Virus record (IMG/VR): IMGVR_UViG_3300032018_000009
Coordinates: 1 to 42,877 of that record
DNA: 42,877 nt
Direction: 5' to 3' (one strand)
DNA from: a virus
The notes beneath the pieces were generated by a model. The model was given only the letters and a program-made list of their open reading frames with translations, searched no databases and was not told the origin of the DNA. Position 1 is the stretch's first letter. Each line of letters opens with the position of its first letter. Below are positions 7,726 to 17,452 of this stretch, piece after piece. A program made the translations under genes and the position numbers.

Positions 7726-8292
7726 ATGAGTAAGAAAAAAAAAGCTAAGAAAGCGATGCGAAGTACTTCTGATTTAAGCGCATACATAGCGAGATTAAAG
7801 ACTTCAGCCCCAAAGACAGCAAAAGATGAAATGATAAAAAGGCTTTTAAGTGATTTATTACCAAAAGTGAGGGGCAAAGTTGCTGATGAGTATACTAAAG
7901 TGTTTCAGCCAGCAGAGCGATCAGGAACAGCGTTAGCATCAACAGTAGTAGGAACGCCAGCTGAGGCATGGAAACAGTTTTTTGCAAAGCGGAAAGAAGA
8001 AGCGGTTGAGGGGAAGATGAAGGAATTAACCCCTCAGTATGTAGAAAATCTTAGTCAATTTTTAGGAGAGTTATATAAGCCTGAAGTTGCTGAGGTTTAT
8101 GGTTTAGAGAAGACAGCACCGCAATGGTTAAGTAGGGAGTGGTATAAAGCGAGACCGCAAGTAGAACAGCAGTTTGCAGAGGTTCAAAAATCGTATAGTA
8201 ATTTAGTGAGCAACATTCAGAATTATTTGAAGGAGATAGGGTTAGATAATATTAAGGCTGAAGATATTTTAGGGCAGATATGGACGGTATAA
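7726..8292 (+). CDS. Basic/helical virion-module protein
   Basis: The ATG at 7726 is chosen because the GGAGG at 7711-7715 is properly placed for it; the in-frame GTG at 7717 is too close. The 188-aa product starts with a Lys-rich arm (MSKKKKAKKAMRS), then is helical (KDEMIKRLLSDLLPKVRG) and ends in an amphipathic region (NIQNYLKEIGLDNIKAEDIL). It overlaps the next gene by 13 bases. It lies just before the predicted ejection proteins and is probably an internal or minor virion component. No named family is seen. Confidence 0.65.
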   Translation: MSKKKKAKKAMRSTSDLSAYIARLKTSAPKTAKDEMIKRLLSDLLPKVRGKVADEYTKVFQPAERSGTALASTVVGTPAEAWKQFFAKRKEEAVEGKMKELTPQYVENLSQFLGELYKPEVAEVYGLEKTAPQWLSREWYKARPQVEQQFAEVQKSYSNLVSNIQNYLKEIGLDNIKAEDILGQIWTV

Positions 8293-8582
8293 GGCAGTTG
8301 CAGGATTTGATTAAATCTTGCATAAATTTAGGTTGGTTTTATGCTGACGATGAAATGTTTTTAGTTTGGGTTTATACTAACGAGGAGCTAAGGCAAGTGA
8401 AAACAGCGGAGGAGTTTTTAGCAAAGATAGACAGTCCTAAGGATGAAGTTTGGTTGCTTAAGTGTTATGGAAAGCCTAAATTTTCTGTGTTTAGGAATTT
8501 CATACGAAGATGGAAGCAAGAAGGCATAAAGCGAATAATATGGTTTAGAAATTTAGAGGAGGTGAAAACATGGATGCTATAG
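8280..8582 (+). CDS. Unknown 100-aa protein, weakly acyltransferase-like
   Basis: The product opens with a helix (DGIRQLQDLIKSCINLGWFYADDE), continues with beta strands (MFLVWVYTNEE, DEVWLLKCYGK) and finishes with a basic helix and strand (FRNFIRRWKQEGIKRIIWFRN). The alpha-beta order and the final strand resemble small phage proteins related to GNAT or toxin-activating acyltransferase folds that precede ejection proteins. The resemblance is from memory of that pattern and is weak. It overlaps both neighbours (13 bases each), so it is translationally coupled. Confidence 0.6.
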   Translation: MDGIRQLQDLIKSCINLGWFYADDEMFLVWVYTNEELRQVKTAEEFLAKIDSPKDEVWLLKCYGKPKFSVFRNFIRRWKQEGIKRIIWFRNLEEVKTWML

Positions 8583-9319
8583 GTAAGCTTTTTAGTTTTG
8601 TTTCAAGTGCTTTAGGGCCAATAGGTTCTATTATTGGAGTAGTTTCTGGTGTAGCTCAATTAATGAGTGCTTTTAAACCACCAAAATTGCCTAAAATCGA
8701 ATTTCCAAAAGAGTTGTTTGATAGACTTAATGCTCGGATACAAGCGATAACTCCTTTATCTGATGAAGCAAGGAAAATAGCTACTCAGGCTTTAGAAAGG
8801 TTTAAGACAGGGCAATTAGACGATAGATACAAAGCTCAGCTTGATTTGATGTATGCACAGAAGAAAGCTCAAGCGAAGGCTATGTTATCAGCAAGAGGAT
8901 TAGAGGGAAGTTCTATAGAGCAAGAGGTTATGAATGAAATAGACAAGTGGTATCAGCAGAATTATTATGGATTGCTTAATCAGCAATTACAAGATGCGTT
9001 AACTATGGCGGGTTTAGGCCAATCTGATATTAATGCTTTGATGGAAGAGCTAAAGGCATATGGAGTGACATGGGCAGGATTAGGGACAGGTTTGCAAGCA
9101 GGTAGTCAAATATGGACAGGTAGGATACTCGGATTATCACAAGGAGGAGCAACCTTAGGGCAAAGTTTAGAAAAGCTTGCAGGCTCTACAGGTACTACTA
9201 CTTCAACAGGAGCAACTCAAGGACTGAATTTATCTTTCCAAGATTTAAATTTAGCGAACAAGTTTAGTCAAAATTATCAGCCGACCCAATGGTTTAAACA
9301 GTATAATTTTGGAGGGTAA
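8570..9319 (+). CDS. Probable ejection / internal virion protein
   Basis: A 249-aa protein. Residues 8-36 are hydrophobic and Gly/Ser-rich (SFVSSALGPIGSIIGVVSG), suited to membrane insertion. Residues 60-125 are long helices including AQLDLMYAQKKAQAKAMLSA followed by RGLEGSSIEQEVM. The pattern of a long helix ending in ARGL.GSSI is common in podovirus internal proteins. The C-terminus is Gly/Thr/Gln-rich. It starts behind GAGGAGGTGAAAAC and heads three consecutive genes (249, 487, 1294 aa), a size series like T7 gp14-gp15-gp16, the ejection proteins that line the DNA channel through the cell envelope. Confidence 0.65.
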   Translation: MDAIGKLFSFVSSALGPIGSIIGVVSGVAQLMSAFKPPKLPKIEFPKELFDRLNARIQAITPLSDEARKIATQALERFKTGQLDDRYKAQLDLMYAQKKAQAKAMLSARGLEGSSIEQEVMNEIDKWYQQNYYGLLNQQLQDALTMAGLGQSDINALMEELKAYGVTWAGLGTGLQAGSQIWTGRILGLSQGGATLGQSLEKLAGSTGTTTSTGATQGLNLSFQDLNLANKFSQNYQPTQWFKQYNFGG

Positions 9320-9321
9320 AA

Positions 9322-10785
9322 ATGGCTAATCCTCTTGTTGATGTTATAAAGAACATATTTTCAGGAAATCAAACAGATTTCAATGCTTTAAGCAAACAAT
9401 TTGAAATGGTATCGTCACAATTACAGCAACCAAATTTAATACCTCAAAAAACTCAGCAACAACCAATTCAGCCTCCCCAATCTACTCAATCTCTCCAACT
9501 TCAAAAATTACCTAAGCAATCTAAGCAGACAACTTCTTCTGATGCAAAAAAGGCTCAATCAACCAAAAAACCTTTAACTGCAAAAACATTAGAAAGTGCA
9601 ACGGAGCCTCAATCTTTTATTCCTATATTACCTTATACACCTCAAGGAATTGCTGAATTAGTTAAACAGGGCAAAATAACCCCATTGCAAGCTCAACAAA
9701 TATTAGAAGCATTTGCCATGCAAGACTTATCCATAGAAAATTGGTTAGCTCAAATTAAACAGAATATTGAAAAATTACCAGAGGAGTTTGAGAAAAAAAT
9801 GAATAAAGTAGAAGATAAAATGGAAAAAGCTTATAATGAATTAACACAAAATTTAAATAAACAAATAGAAGTCCAAAAAAAGTATGCAGACAAACATATT
9901 GAACTAATTGAAAAGCATTTGAATTGGGTTCAACAAGTGTTTTTAGATTTAATGAAAGAGAAGCCCAATTTAGAGCCAGATAAATGGACTTTATTTGGTC
10001 GGCAGTTAGCGATGGCTTTGGGCTCGATATCGGCTTTAGCTCATCCTGGTTATGCTCCTTATTTCTATATGGCTATACCGCAAATAGTTCAGTATTGGCA
10101 GAATGAAGATATGTATAATTTTGAAAAGGCAATGAAAAAATTTGAGTTAGCTTTGAAATTAGCAGGAACACAATTAGATTTTTATAATCAAATTATGGAG
10201 CATAATTTAGCAATTTTAGAAAAGCAAAAGGAAAAAGAATTATTGCCATTAACTATAACAGGGCAGTTATTAATGGAGAAATATCATAATTTCGCAGATA
10301 CTTATAATAAAATGGCAGTTGAACATGCTAAGCTACTTAGCGATAGGATAGCGCATCAATTGTCAGCTATCAAAACAGATATTGTGTATCGACATTATAA
10401 AGACTGGAGAGAAATACAAGAGTTAGCTAAAAAAATAGAATTAGAAAGGTTAAACGAACTAAAGAGGCATAACAGAGTAATGGAAGGAATAAGAAACTTA
10501 ATGGCTAAAATAACGGGCGAGAGATTAAATCTTACAAAAATGGAAAAGTTTTATCCAATGCTATTCCCAGATAAAGTGATGAAAATGCTTCATATACAAG
10601 ATCCACAATTGGCATATCAAATTTTAGCGACATATGCACTATACGGCCCAGAAAAGGGCTTTGCTAAATTACAGGAAATTATTTCTGAGGGTTCTTTTGG
10701 GGCATCTTCAGATAAGATAAAAAAGGATCGCGAGGCTGACATTCCTCTCGGAGAAGGAGCGGAAGATTTTCCTATATGGTGGTAG
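9322..10785 (+). CDS. Probable second ejection / internal virion protein
   Basis: A 487-aa protein 2 bases after the 249-aa gene. Residues about 30-80 are Gln/Pro/Ser/Lys low complexity, with QQPIQPPQS-like runs. Residues about 115-215 form coiled coils (EEFEKKMNKVEDKMEKAYNE). A more hydrophobic patch lies around 225-260 and the rest is a long helical domain. Position and size order match the middle member of a T7-like three-protein ejectosome. No enzymatic motif is visible. Start behind GGAGGGTAAAA. Confidence 0.6.
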   Translation: MANPLVDVIKNIFSGNQTDFNALSKQFEMVSSQLQQPNLIPQKTQQQPIQPPQSTQSLQLQKLPKQSKQTTSSDAKKAQSTKKPLTAKTLESATEPQSFIPILPYTPQGIAELVKQGKITPLQAQQILEAFAMQDLSIENWLAQIKQNIEKLPEEFEKKMNKVEDKMEKAYNELTQNLNKQIEVQKKYADKHIELIEKHLNWVQQVFLDLMKEKPNLEPDKWTLFGRQLAMALGSISALAHPGYAPYFYMAIPQIVQYWQNEDMYNFEKAMKKFELALKLAGTQLDFYNQIMEHNLAILEKQKEKELLPLTITGQLLMEKYHNFADTYNKMAVEHAKLLSDRIAHQLSAIKTDIVYRHYKDWREIQELAKKIELERLNELKRHNRVMEGIRNLMAKITGERLNLTKMEKFYPMLFPDKVMKMLHIQDPQLAYQILATYALYGPEKGFAKLQEIISEGSFGASSDKIKKDREADIPLGEGAEDFPIWW

Positions 10786-10802
10786 AATAACGGAGGAATA
10801 AA

Positions 10803-13800
10803 ATGGAAAAATCAACAAAGTTTCAAACAATAAAAACTCCTTTTTCTGAGATAAAATTACCCAAATTATCTAACATACCTGGGCCATATCCTTTTTCTCC
10901 AGAGGTCAAAAAAGAGCTTGAGCGAGTAGTAAAGCCAAAGTCTTTAGAGATTACAACTCAAGTAAAAAAAGAAAAGAAAGAGGGAGGATCTTTTGGTTGG
11001 CAATTAGCAACTGATGCGCTTTTAACTTTGGGGAGTGTTTTAATCCCTGAGGTAGGGGTTATCACTTTACCTTTTAGACTTATGCGAATGGGGAAAACAG
11101 CGGAGGCGATTGCGGGGTTTTTAGCTAATGTTGATAAAATTAAAGCTTTCAGATATTTAAAACCCTTTGCTGAAGAGTTTAAAACAGCAACGGTAGTTTG
11201 GGGTGGTGAAGAGTTAGTCAGTCAGTTTACAGACAAGGTCAAGCCAACTCCGTTATTTCATCTTTATAAAGATTTTTTATGGGGAAGAGGCTTTTTAGGA
11301 GTTGCAGGTAGAGGGTTGAAGGTTGGTTTTAAAGCAACTACTATAGCATCGAAAAAGTTAATAGACTATGCTTATGGGAAGTTTCCGAAATTGCCTGAAC
11401 ATGTAGATAAAGCGATTAATGCGTTCTACAAAAATTTTACTGGGATGTCAAGGGAAGCTTGGCTTACTCTGCACAAACTTAGTGGCAAGATACAAACTAA
11501 TCTATTAGAAGCAAAAGTAGCACAAGAACTTTTTTCTGCTTTAGATAATCCTGATGTGGCGAGAGAACTTGAACAGTATCTTCCTTATTTACGCAAAAGA
11601 TTACATGATAGAGCTGAGGGGTTCGACGACAAGTTCTATCAAAACTTACAAAGATATATTCCTGGGTTTGACAAAGATACTCTGAAACAATTAGCAGATG
11701 TAATATACCTGAAATTGATGCAATTAGATAATTTGCAAAATCCCATATTAGGTGCTTTTGTAGAAAAAGTATTGCAAGGATATGAAGCACCGAATTTTAG
11801 AAAGTTATTTTGGGGGAAACTAAAGGGAGATTTAGAAGAAATCTGGAACGATAGCAAAAAAGCTTTTGTTGAAAATGCTTGGCATATAACACTTGGAGCT
11901 GTTAAAAAAGCCAAGGGCACTATAGTTTTACCCAAAGCTAAACCCAAGGAAGAAAAGCAGTTGAACAAGTTAGCTCAGTTTTTCCTTAGGCGTCTTTATG
12001 AAATGGAAGGAGCAAAACAGCATAGAACAGGAAGGATAACAATACTAAATTACTTGTTTGAGCCTCTTCTCCAATTACACGGTGATGACCCATTAAAATT
12101 ATTACATGAAGGCTTAAAAGTGAATGTTGATACTAAAAAATTAGCTAGCATGGTGGGAGCTTTAATGAATGCCCGTCAGCAAAGTTTTTCTTTGTTTTTA
12201 GAGTTATTAGGAAAATATGCTTACAATTATGGGACAGATTTTTCCTTTATTAGAGGTAGAGCTTGGCAATTATTAAAGGGAGATTATAGAGGGTTGCAAA
12301 AGTTATGGAAGCGGGATTATGTGCCGATTATAGAACAGTTTTATGAACAATATATCCCGAGAGTAGGATTTAAACATCCTCTTCGAAAAATGGGGATCAA
12401 GGAAGCAGGAATTAATGATGTTTTGGAACCTTTAGATTTAGATCGTATTTATTCTGACAGCGTTTATCGCTTCATGATAAGGTATCATCCAACTTCAGTA
12501 TTAAAACCCCGTTTTTATAACAATATCGAAGATATTTTAGTAATCGGTATTCCTACAAGCATAATAAAAACTTTGATAAAATATCCTCATTTAAGAAACG
12601 AACCAGAAAAGTTAGCGGAAACTGTTTTAAAAGAATTCGGTTTTACAGGAGGGTTGACTGTACCTAAATGGGTAGCAAACAAATTTGTAGTCCCTCAATT
12701 TATGCATAATCTTTACAATCATATTGACGAAATTTTAGCTCATCCTGAGATAGTAAAGAAACTCGGCGACCCGATGATAGGGAAGCAAAGGTTCACTTTA
12801 ATGGACAAAACAGTGGAAATGACTACAGGAATGCTTGATGCCTTGAAAGATTATTTCATGGCTATAACAGGCAGAAACGCCCAAGCTTGGCAAGAAAGCA
12901 AGTTATATTCTTTTAACCGTTGGATGAAAAGATTTATATTGATGTGGTCGCCGTTCTTCCATGCATCAGCGTTAACTCTTTCTGGGTTGGCTATTTCGGG
13001 AAAGTATAGAATTACAGCTTGGGATATAGTAGGAAGGGCTTTTTTAGATAGTATGCAAGTTATGACCCGAGGGCTTAGTCACCCTGAGTTTGGATTTATG
13101 GCTAAGGAAGTTACTCAGGTAATTAATGATTTAGTGAAACAAGGTTATAAAGTAAACGAAATAATTTTGTCTGGATGGAATGAAGGGGAAACTTTATGGG
13201 GCAATTACATTTTGACAGGTAGGAATATTCTTCAAGAATTATTACAAAAAGGAGACCTTCAAGCTTTTAAAGAGGTTGCGAAAGAGTTTGAAAAATTTGA
13301 AAAAGAAGCAAAAGTAGACAAAATTTTCAGTATCTTCCACACACCTGAACGGTGGTTGTGGGCTGGGTATTATCAAGCGTTAAAACTAAGAACTGCATAT
13401 AATTTGGTTAACGCTTATAAAAAAGGGTTAATGAGTGCTGAAGATTTAGTGAAAAATTTGAACACGATTAACTACATTTTTGGTGGATTGCATACTTGGT
13501 TTTATATCAATCCGAAGCATGCTCAGCTTTACAGATTTTTCTTCTTTGCTCCTGACTGGTATCTAACGCTGTTTCATAACTTCAGGACTTGGTTGTATGG
13601 TGATGCTCCTTTAGTTGCAAACTTTTTCCCGACTATTTTGCGGATGAGGTTTTATTTATCTGTTTATGCTAACTATGCATTCAATGGTCATTCTCCTTGG
13701 GACAACTACAACTTGCAAGACCCAAAAGAATGGTTCAGACTATTTTTGAGGGATTGGCCTGAGCTTTTTAAAATTCATATACCCATCGTAGATAGCAGAG

Positions 13801-14687
13801 GGCACTATAGAGTGTTTACCTTGAACCTTTTAGGTTTTGACATAGAACCTTTAGAGATGATTGGATTAATGCAATTCTCAAAAAATCTATACGAAGCACT
13901 TACTCATCCTACAATGAGCATAGATCAGAAGCTTTTGAAAGTTACTTTAGGGTCAGTAAAGGACTGGTTAGAATTTTGGTTTAGAAAAGGAAGTATGATG
14001 GTAAGAACCTTAATTACGATGTATGAAGCGACGAAACCTAAATTTTCTTCAACTAAAGAAGAAGGCATAACACTTACAGAGGCTTTCTATGACTTTATAC
14101 AGAGGTTTGCTCCTTTGTCGGCTTTACAGCTTATAGCTCCTGTTAGATATCCTTATCAAACAACCCCTGAATACAGAGATGCTATGCTTTTTGCTATTAG
14201 ACTTAACATGTTAGGAATGAAAACCCAAGTGCATGAGAATTTGACAATGCAGTTATTTGAGAATAAAAATAGACCGCAAGTAGTATCTGAAATTTTGAAA
14301 GATTGGTTGCGTTCATATAGAGAGATTAAGCAAGCACAGAAAGAACTTGGTTTGGCTTCTCCTAAGACAAAAGATGTTTATCAAAGTTTAATTGCCTCTT
14401 TGAGCCATGCTTATTACAATTACTATTTGTATCCTTGGCTAAAGAAACATGCACATAAAGACTTAAAGGAAATCCAAAAAGAAGCGGAAGAAATTTTGCT
14501 GACGATAAGGAACGATATAAAGAATTCAGCTTTTCCTGATAAGCTCAAGTATGACCTATGGAATGCTATTCGGAGAAGATTTCAGAGTGAGATACGGGAT
14601 GCTTATAGGGCTATAGGAAAGAGAGATTTACCTGATATAATAGAAGAAAGAATAAAATACGACCGTATACGTAGGGGGGTACAATAA
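10803..14687 (+). CDS. Giant internal virion / ejection protein (1294 aa)
   Basis: The largest gene of the window. The size is close to T7 gp16 (1318 aa), which enters the cell first and helps pull in DNA. The product is almost entirely helical and rich in Lys, Leu, Phe and Trp. A hydrophobic stretch lies near residues 60-85 (ALLTLGSVLIPEVGVITLPF), with further amphipathic aromatic regions at about 715-750 and 890-960. I do not see a clear lysozyme or transglycosylase motif of the kind T7 gp16 carries at its N-terminus. It begins behind ACGGAGGAATAAA and its stop overlaps the next start (TAATG). Role inferred from synteny and size. Confidence 0.65.
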   Translation: MEKSTKFQTIKTPFSEIKLPKLSNIPGPYPFSPEVKKELERVVKPKSLEITTQVKKEKKEGGSFGWQLATDALLTLGSVLIPEVGVITLPFRLMRMGKTAEAIAGFLANVDKIKAFRYLKPFAEEFKTATVVWGGEELVSQFTDKVKPTPLFHLYKDFLWGRGFLGVAGRGLKVGFKATTIASKKLIDYAYGKFPKLPEHVDKAINAFYKNFTGMSREAWLTLHKLSGKIQTNLLEAKVAQELFSALDNPDVARELEQYLPYLRKRLHDRAEGFDDKFYQNLQRYIPGFDKDTLKQLADVIYLKLMQLDNLQNPILGAFVEKVLQGYEAPNFRKLFWGKLKGDLEEIWNDSKKAFVENAWHITLGAVKKAKGTIVLPKAKPKEEKQLNKLAQFFLRRLYEMEGAKQHRTGRITILNYLFEPLLQLHGDDPLKLLHEGLKVNVDTKKLASMVGALMNARQQSFSLFLELLGKYAYNYGTDFSFIRGRAWQLLKGDYRGLQKLWKRDYVPIIEQFYEQYIPRVGFKHPLRKMGIKEAGINDVLEPLDLDRIYSDSVYRFMIRYHPTSVLKPRFYNNIEDILVIGIPTSIIKTLIKYPHLRNEPEKLAETVLKEFGFTGGLTVPKWVANKFVVPQFMHNLYNHIDEILAHPEIVKKLGDPMIGKQRFTLMDKTVEMTTGMLDALKDYFMAITGRNAQAWQESKLYSFNRWMKRFILMWSPFFHASALTLSGLAISGKYRITAWDIVGRAFLDSMQVMTRGLSHPEFGFMAKEVTQVINDLVKQGYKVNEIILSGWNEGETLWGNYILTGRNILQELLQKGDLQAFKEVAKEFEKFEKEAKVDKIFSIFHTPERWLWAGYYQALKLRTAYNLVNAYKKGLMSAEDLVKNLNTINYIFGGLHTWFYINPKHAQLYRFFFFAPDWYLTLFHNFRTWLYGDAPLVANFFPTILRMRFYLSVYANYAFNGHSPWDNYNLQDPKEWFRLFLRDWPELFKIHIPIVDSRGHYRVFTLNLLGFDIEPLEMIGLMQFSKNLYEALTHPTMSIDQKLLKVTLGSVKDWLEFWFRKGSMMVRTLITMYEATKPKFSSTKEEGITLTEAFYDFIQRFAPLSALQLIAPVRYPYQTTPEYRDAMLFAIRLNMLGMKTQVHENLTMQLFENKNRPQVVSEILKDWLRSYREIKQAQKELGLASPKTKDVYQSLIASLSHAYYNYYLYPWLKKHAHKDLKEIQKEAEEILLTIRNDIKNSAFPDKLKYDLWNAIRRRFQSEIRDAYRAIGKRDLPDIIEERIKYDRIRRGVQ

Positions 14688-15178
14688 TGCCTAAGACTTG
14701 GAAGGAATTAGCTGAAGAGCTGAAAAGCTTAGCTGAAGTGATTTTAGAACAAGCGAAGCAGGCATTTAGGGAAGGAGATTTACAGACGGGTTTATTGCTG
14801 ACAAAGGAGTTCAGGAGTGCGATAAAGACAGCGGGGGATCTAAACATGATAGCACAGGGGGCTGGTGAATTAGAGGAAGACTTTGAAGAGGAAGACATAG
14901 AGAAAGCTTTAGGATTAGAAGATGAAGAAGACTTAGAAGAAGGGGAAGAAGGAGATGAAGAAGATGAGATTGAGGAAGATGAAGAGAGCGAGGAGGATTA
15001 CGACGAATATGCCGATGACGATGAAGAACTTGAAGAAGAAGTTGACAACGATGAGGATGAATTGGAAACCGAATATGATTTTGCAGAGAAAGAGAAACAA
15101 AAAATCAAAAACCAAGTAGGAGAAAGTATTATCAGTCTTGAGCAGATCTTGCGTGGTATCGCAAGAAAGAAAACTTAA
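14687..15178 (+). CDS. Helical protein with extreme acidic tail
   Basis: A 163-aa protein. Residues 1-60 are helical with a repeated style (KELAEELKSLAEVILEQAKQ then FREGDLQTGLLLTKEFRSAI). About 62-135 is almost pure Glu/Asp, and the C-terminus returns to basic (QILRGIARKKT). The start codon overlaps the stop of the 1294-aa gene. Acidic tails occur in DNA-mimic and scaffold/chaperone proteins. Its place between ejection proteins and terminase could also suit a packaging partner. No family is recognised. Confidence 0.6.
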   Translation: MPKTWKELAEELKSLAEVILEQAKQAFREGDLQTGLLLTKEFRSAIKTAGDLNMIAQGAGELEEDFEEEDIEKALGLEDEEDLEEGEEGDEEDEIEEDEESEEDYDEYADDDEELEEEVDNDEDELETEYDFAEKEKQKIKNQVGESIISLEQILRGIARKKT

Positions 15179-15190
15179 AGAGGGTGATTT

Positions 15191-15442
15191 ATGCCAAGAC
15201 AAAAGAAAGCTACACCGCCAGAGCAAAAACCAAACACTAAAACCAACTTAGTGGGGTCAGTCGTGAGCATTCTGATTGGTATTTTAGCCAACATGAAAAA
15301 CTTTTTGTATGTTTACACAACCTCGCTATCAGCTTATTTATTTTATGAAGCGATGCAAAAGGATGTAATGTTTACTTTGCCTGTATTAGGATTTTTGGCA
15401 ATTAGCTATTTCCCGCTGTTCTACCGCAGACGCAGTGAATAA
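15191..15442 (+). CDS. Small membrane protein before terminase
   Basis: An 83-aa protein: basic, Pro-rich N-terminus (PRQKKATPPEQKPNTKTN), a first hydrophobic segment about residues 20-34 (LVGSVVSILIGILAN), a middle amphipathic part, and a second segment about 60-77, ending RRRSE. It starts behind GAGGGTGATTT and overlaps the next gene by 8 bases. A membrane protein here may be part of the ejection apparatus or a holin-type protein. Undecided. Confidence 0.6.
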   Translation: MPRQKKATPPEQKPNTKTNLVGSVVSILIGILANMKNFLYVYTTSLSAYLFYEAMQKDVMFTLPVLGFLAISYFPLFYRRRSE

Positions 15443-15707
15443 AAACGACAGAGAAACACTGAAGCTGATACAGAAGTTTTATACTTTGCTTGACAGTGCT
15501 CATCCTGCGAGGAGAAGAATTATTGCTATGAAAATACTTGAGGATCTTATGCCTTTTGTGCTTGGGAAAGGCGAGAAAGTAGATAGCCGATACGATACGG
15601 ATTTGTTTTCCCGAGCTAAACAAGTAGGTGCGTTTTTGATACATCATTATGGGAAGGTTGGCTATCTTTTGCTTGAATACTTCATTAAGTATCATGAGAT
15701 ATGTTAA
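15435..15707 (+). CDS. 90-aa protein before terminase; small-terminase candidate by position only
   Basis: It begins with GTG at 15435, inside the end of the membrane-protein gene, and overlaps the terminase start by 7 bases. The product is helical and charged (NDRETLKLIQKFYTLLDSAH, then ARRRIIAMKILEDLMPF). It is short for a small terminase subunit (usually 120-180 aa) and no DNA-binding motif is evident, so only position supports that idea. Tight overlap on both sides argues it is real. Confidence 0.55.
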   Translation: MNKNDRETLKLIQKFYTLLDSAHPARRRIIAMKILEDLMPFVLGKGEKVDSRYDTDLFSRAKQVGAFLIHHYGKVGYLLLEYFIKYHEIC

Positions 15708-17452
15708 AAGAGCTAATCAAGAAATTTTGGGCGTGGTCAAAGTATTTAAAAATCAACTCAAAGGATTACGGTCTCATTAGATTTAGTCCTGAGAAGTGGT
15801 GGGGCTCTCAGAAGTGGTTGTTAAAAGCTATCTATAGTGCAGATGAAGACCAACGAACCTTTGTAGTTCTCAAAGCAAGACAGCTTGGTATAACTTCTCT
15901 TTGTAATGCGTTAACTCTGTTTTATCATCAGCTCATTCCTAACTCAAAGGGAGCTGTTTTTGTAGCTAACTACAACGATATTGACTATATCAGGAAAACT
16001 ATCGTGCATGATTTTTATGACATGCTTGCGGAAAAAGTCCGAGTGATGTTGACGAATAGTTCAAGAGAAGGATTGCGATTTGCTAACAATTCTACCATTC
16101 ACTTTATTTACACTTCAAAAAGGATAACAGGTCAAGGTAAAGCTGGTCGTGGTAGAGGTTATAATTATCTTCATGCTACAGAGGTTGCTTATTTTAACTC
16201 TTGGGATGATTTAAATGCGATGCAAGCTTCTCTTTCTGATGTGCATCCTTACCGCCTCTATATCTATGAAAGCACCGCTAATGGATATAATGAGTTTTAT
16301 GACCTTTATGAGATAGCAAAAACTTCTCCAGCAATGAAGGCTGTTTTTATTGGTTGGTGGACTAAGGAAACTTATCGGTTAAAGCCTGAGAGTAAAATTT
16401 ACAAGCATTATTCTTATCCACCAAATAAAGAGGAAAAAGAATGGATAAGGGCAGTCAAACAACTATATGATTATGAGATTACAATGGAGCAATTAGCGTG
16501 GTGGCGTTATCAGATGTGGGACAGGTATCGTGGTAATAAGATGTATGCCTTACAGGAATTACCTTTCTTTGAAGATCAAGCATTTCAGTTATCTGGTGAT
16601 AGGTTCTTTGATGCAGTAATTCTGAAACAATATGAAGAAGAAATTAAAAGAGAGCTTGCTAATGGTTCCCTAAAGGAAAAGTATTATCGTCTTAGATATG
16701 ATGGGGAAAAGTTTACTTTTGAAGAGACAAGCTCGGATAGATGCAATTTGACCATTTGGGAATATCCCTCGGCTCATTGTGTTTATGTTTTAGGGGCTGA
16801 CCCAACTATGGGAGCTAATCCTGAGAGCGATAATGCCGTGATTTCTATTTGGCGGTGTGAAGAAGATAGAATTATCCAAGTTGCTGAGTTTGTAGACAAT
16901 CAAGTGCCCCCTCAGGTTTTTGCTCGTTTTATTCTGTTGCTTGGTGGTCTTTATAATGGAGCTTATGTAAACTTAGAAGTGACAGGACCTGGGCAATCTA
17001 CTTTGAAAGAGTTTGATTATTTGCGTTCACAAGGGTGGGTTCCCGAAGTTGTAATGGATGATATCACAAAAGAAGCTCTTCAGAATAATATTAGATACAT
17101 GCGGGATTATCTTTACTACAGAGCAGATAGCTTTAGAAGAAGCTTTTTGAGGCATTGGAAGACAACTCCTGACTTAAAAGTTGATTTAATGCAGATGTTT
17201 AAGGGATGTGTGCATGAAAAAAAGACAGTAATTAGGTCAAAGGCTTTGCTAAAGGAGATGGCTAAGGTAGTCAAAGATGGGTCAGTAATAGAAGCTGAGA
17301 GCGGTTTTCATGATGACAGAGTGATTGCAGGAGCTTTAGCAGTAGAGTATTGGGTAAGATATCTAAGAGGCAAAGTGCACTCATTGAAGCATGGTTATTC
17401 TTCAGAGCAGAAAATAATCAGAATTGGCAATGTAGTTATCCCGATACACTAA
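15701..17452 (+). CDS. terL: Terminase large subunit
   Basis: A 583-aa packaging motor ATPase and nuclease. The Walker A-like segment LKARQLGIT is at residues 57-65, where the usual GKS is replaced by the R-Q-L-G form common in terminases. A GRGRGYNYLHATEVAYF stretch gives the catalytic Glu at E161. The nuclease domain shows D367 in GADPTMG followed by NAVISIWR, and D538/D539 in GFHDDRVIAGALA, the expected acidic metal ligands. It would cut concatemers and drive DNA into the prohead through the portal. It is the last late gene; its TAA overlaps the stop of the convergent early gene. Confidence 0.92.
   Translation: MLKELIKKFWAWSKYLKINSKDYGLIRFSPEKWWGSQKWLLKAIYSADEDQRTFVVLKARQLGITSLCNALTLFYHQLIPNSKGAVFVANYNDIDYIRKTIVHDFYDMLAEKVRVMLTNSSREGLRFANNSTIHFIYTSKRITGQGKAGRGRGYNYLHATEVAYFNSWDDLNAMQASLSDVHPYRLYIYESTANGYNEFYDLYEIAKTSPAMKAVFIGWWTKETYRLKPESKIYKHYSYPPNKEEKEWIRAVKQLYDYEITMEQLAWWRYQMWDRYRGNKMYALQELPFFEDQAFQLSGDRFFDAVILKQYEEEIKRELANGSLKEKYYRLRYDGEKFTFEETSSDRCNLTIWEYPSAHCVYVLGADPTMGANPESDNAVISIWRCEEDRIIQVAEFVDNQVPPQVFARFILLLGGLYNGAYVNLEVTGPGQSTLKEFDYLRSQGWVPEVVMDDITKEALQNNIRYMRDYLYYRADSFRRSFLRHWKTTPDLKVDLMQMFKGCVHEKKTVIRSKALLKEMAKVVKDGSVIEAESGFHDDRVIAGALAVEYWVRYLRGKVHSLKHGYSSEQKIIRIGNVVIPIH

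Noticed and set aside
14611-15226. Leftward Ser/Phe-rich frames opposite the acidic-tail gene
   Set aside because: They are mirror images of GAA/GAT-rich codons in the real + strand gene and have no ribosome site.
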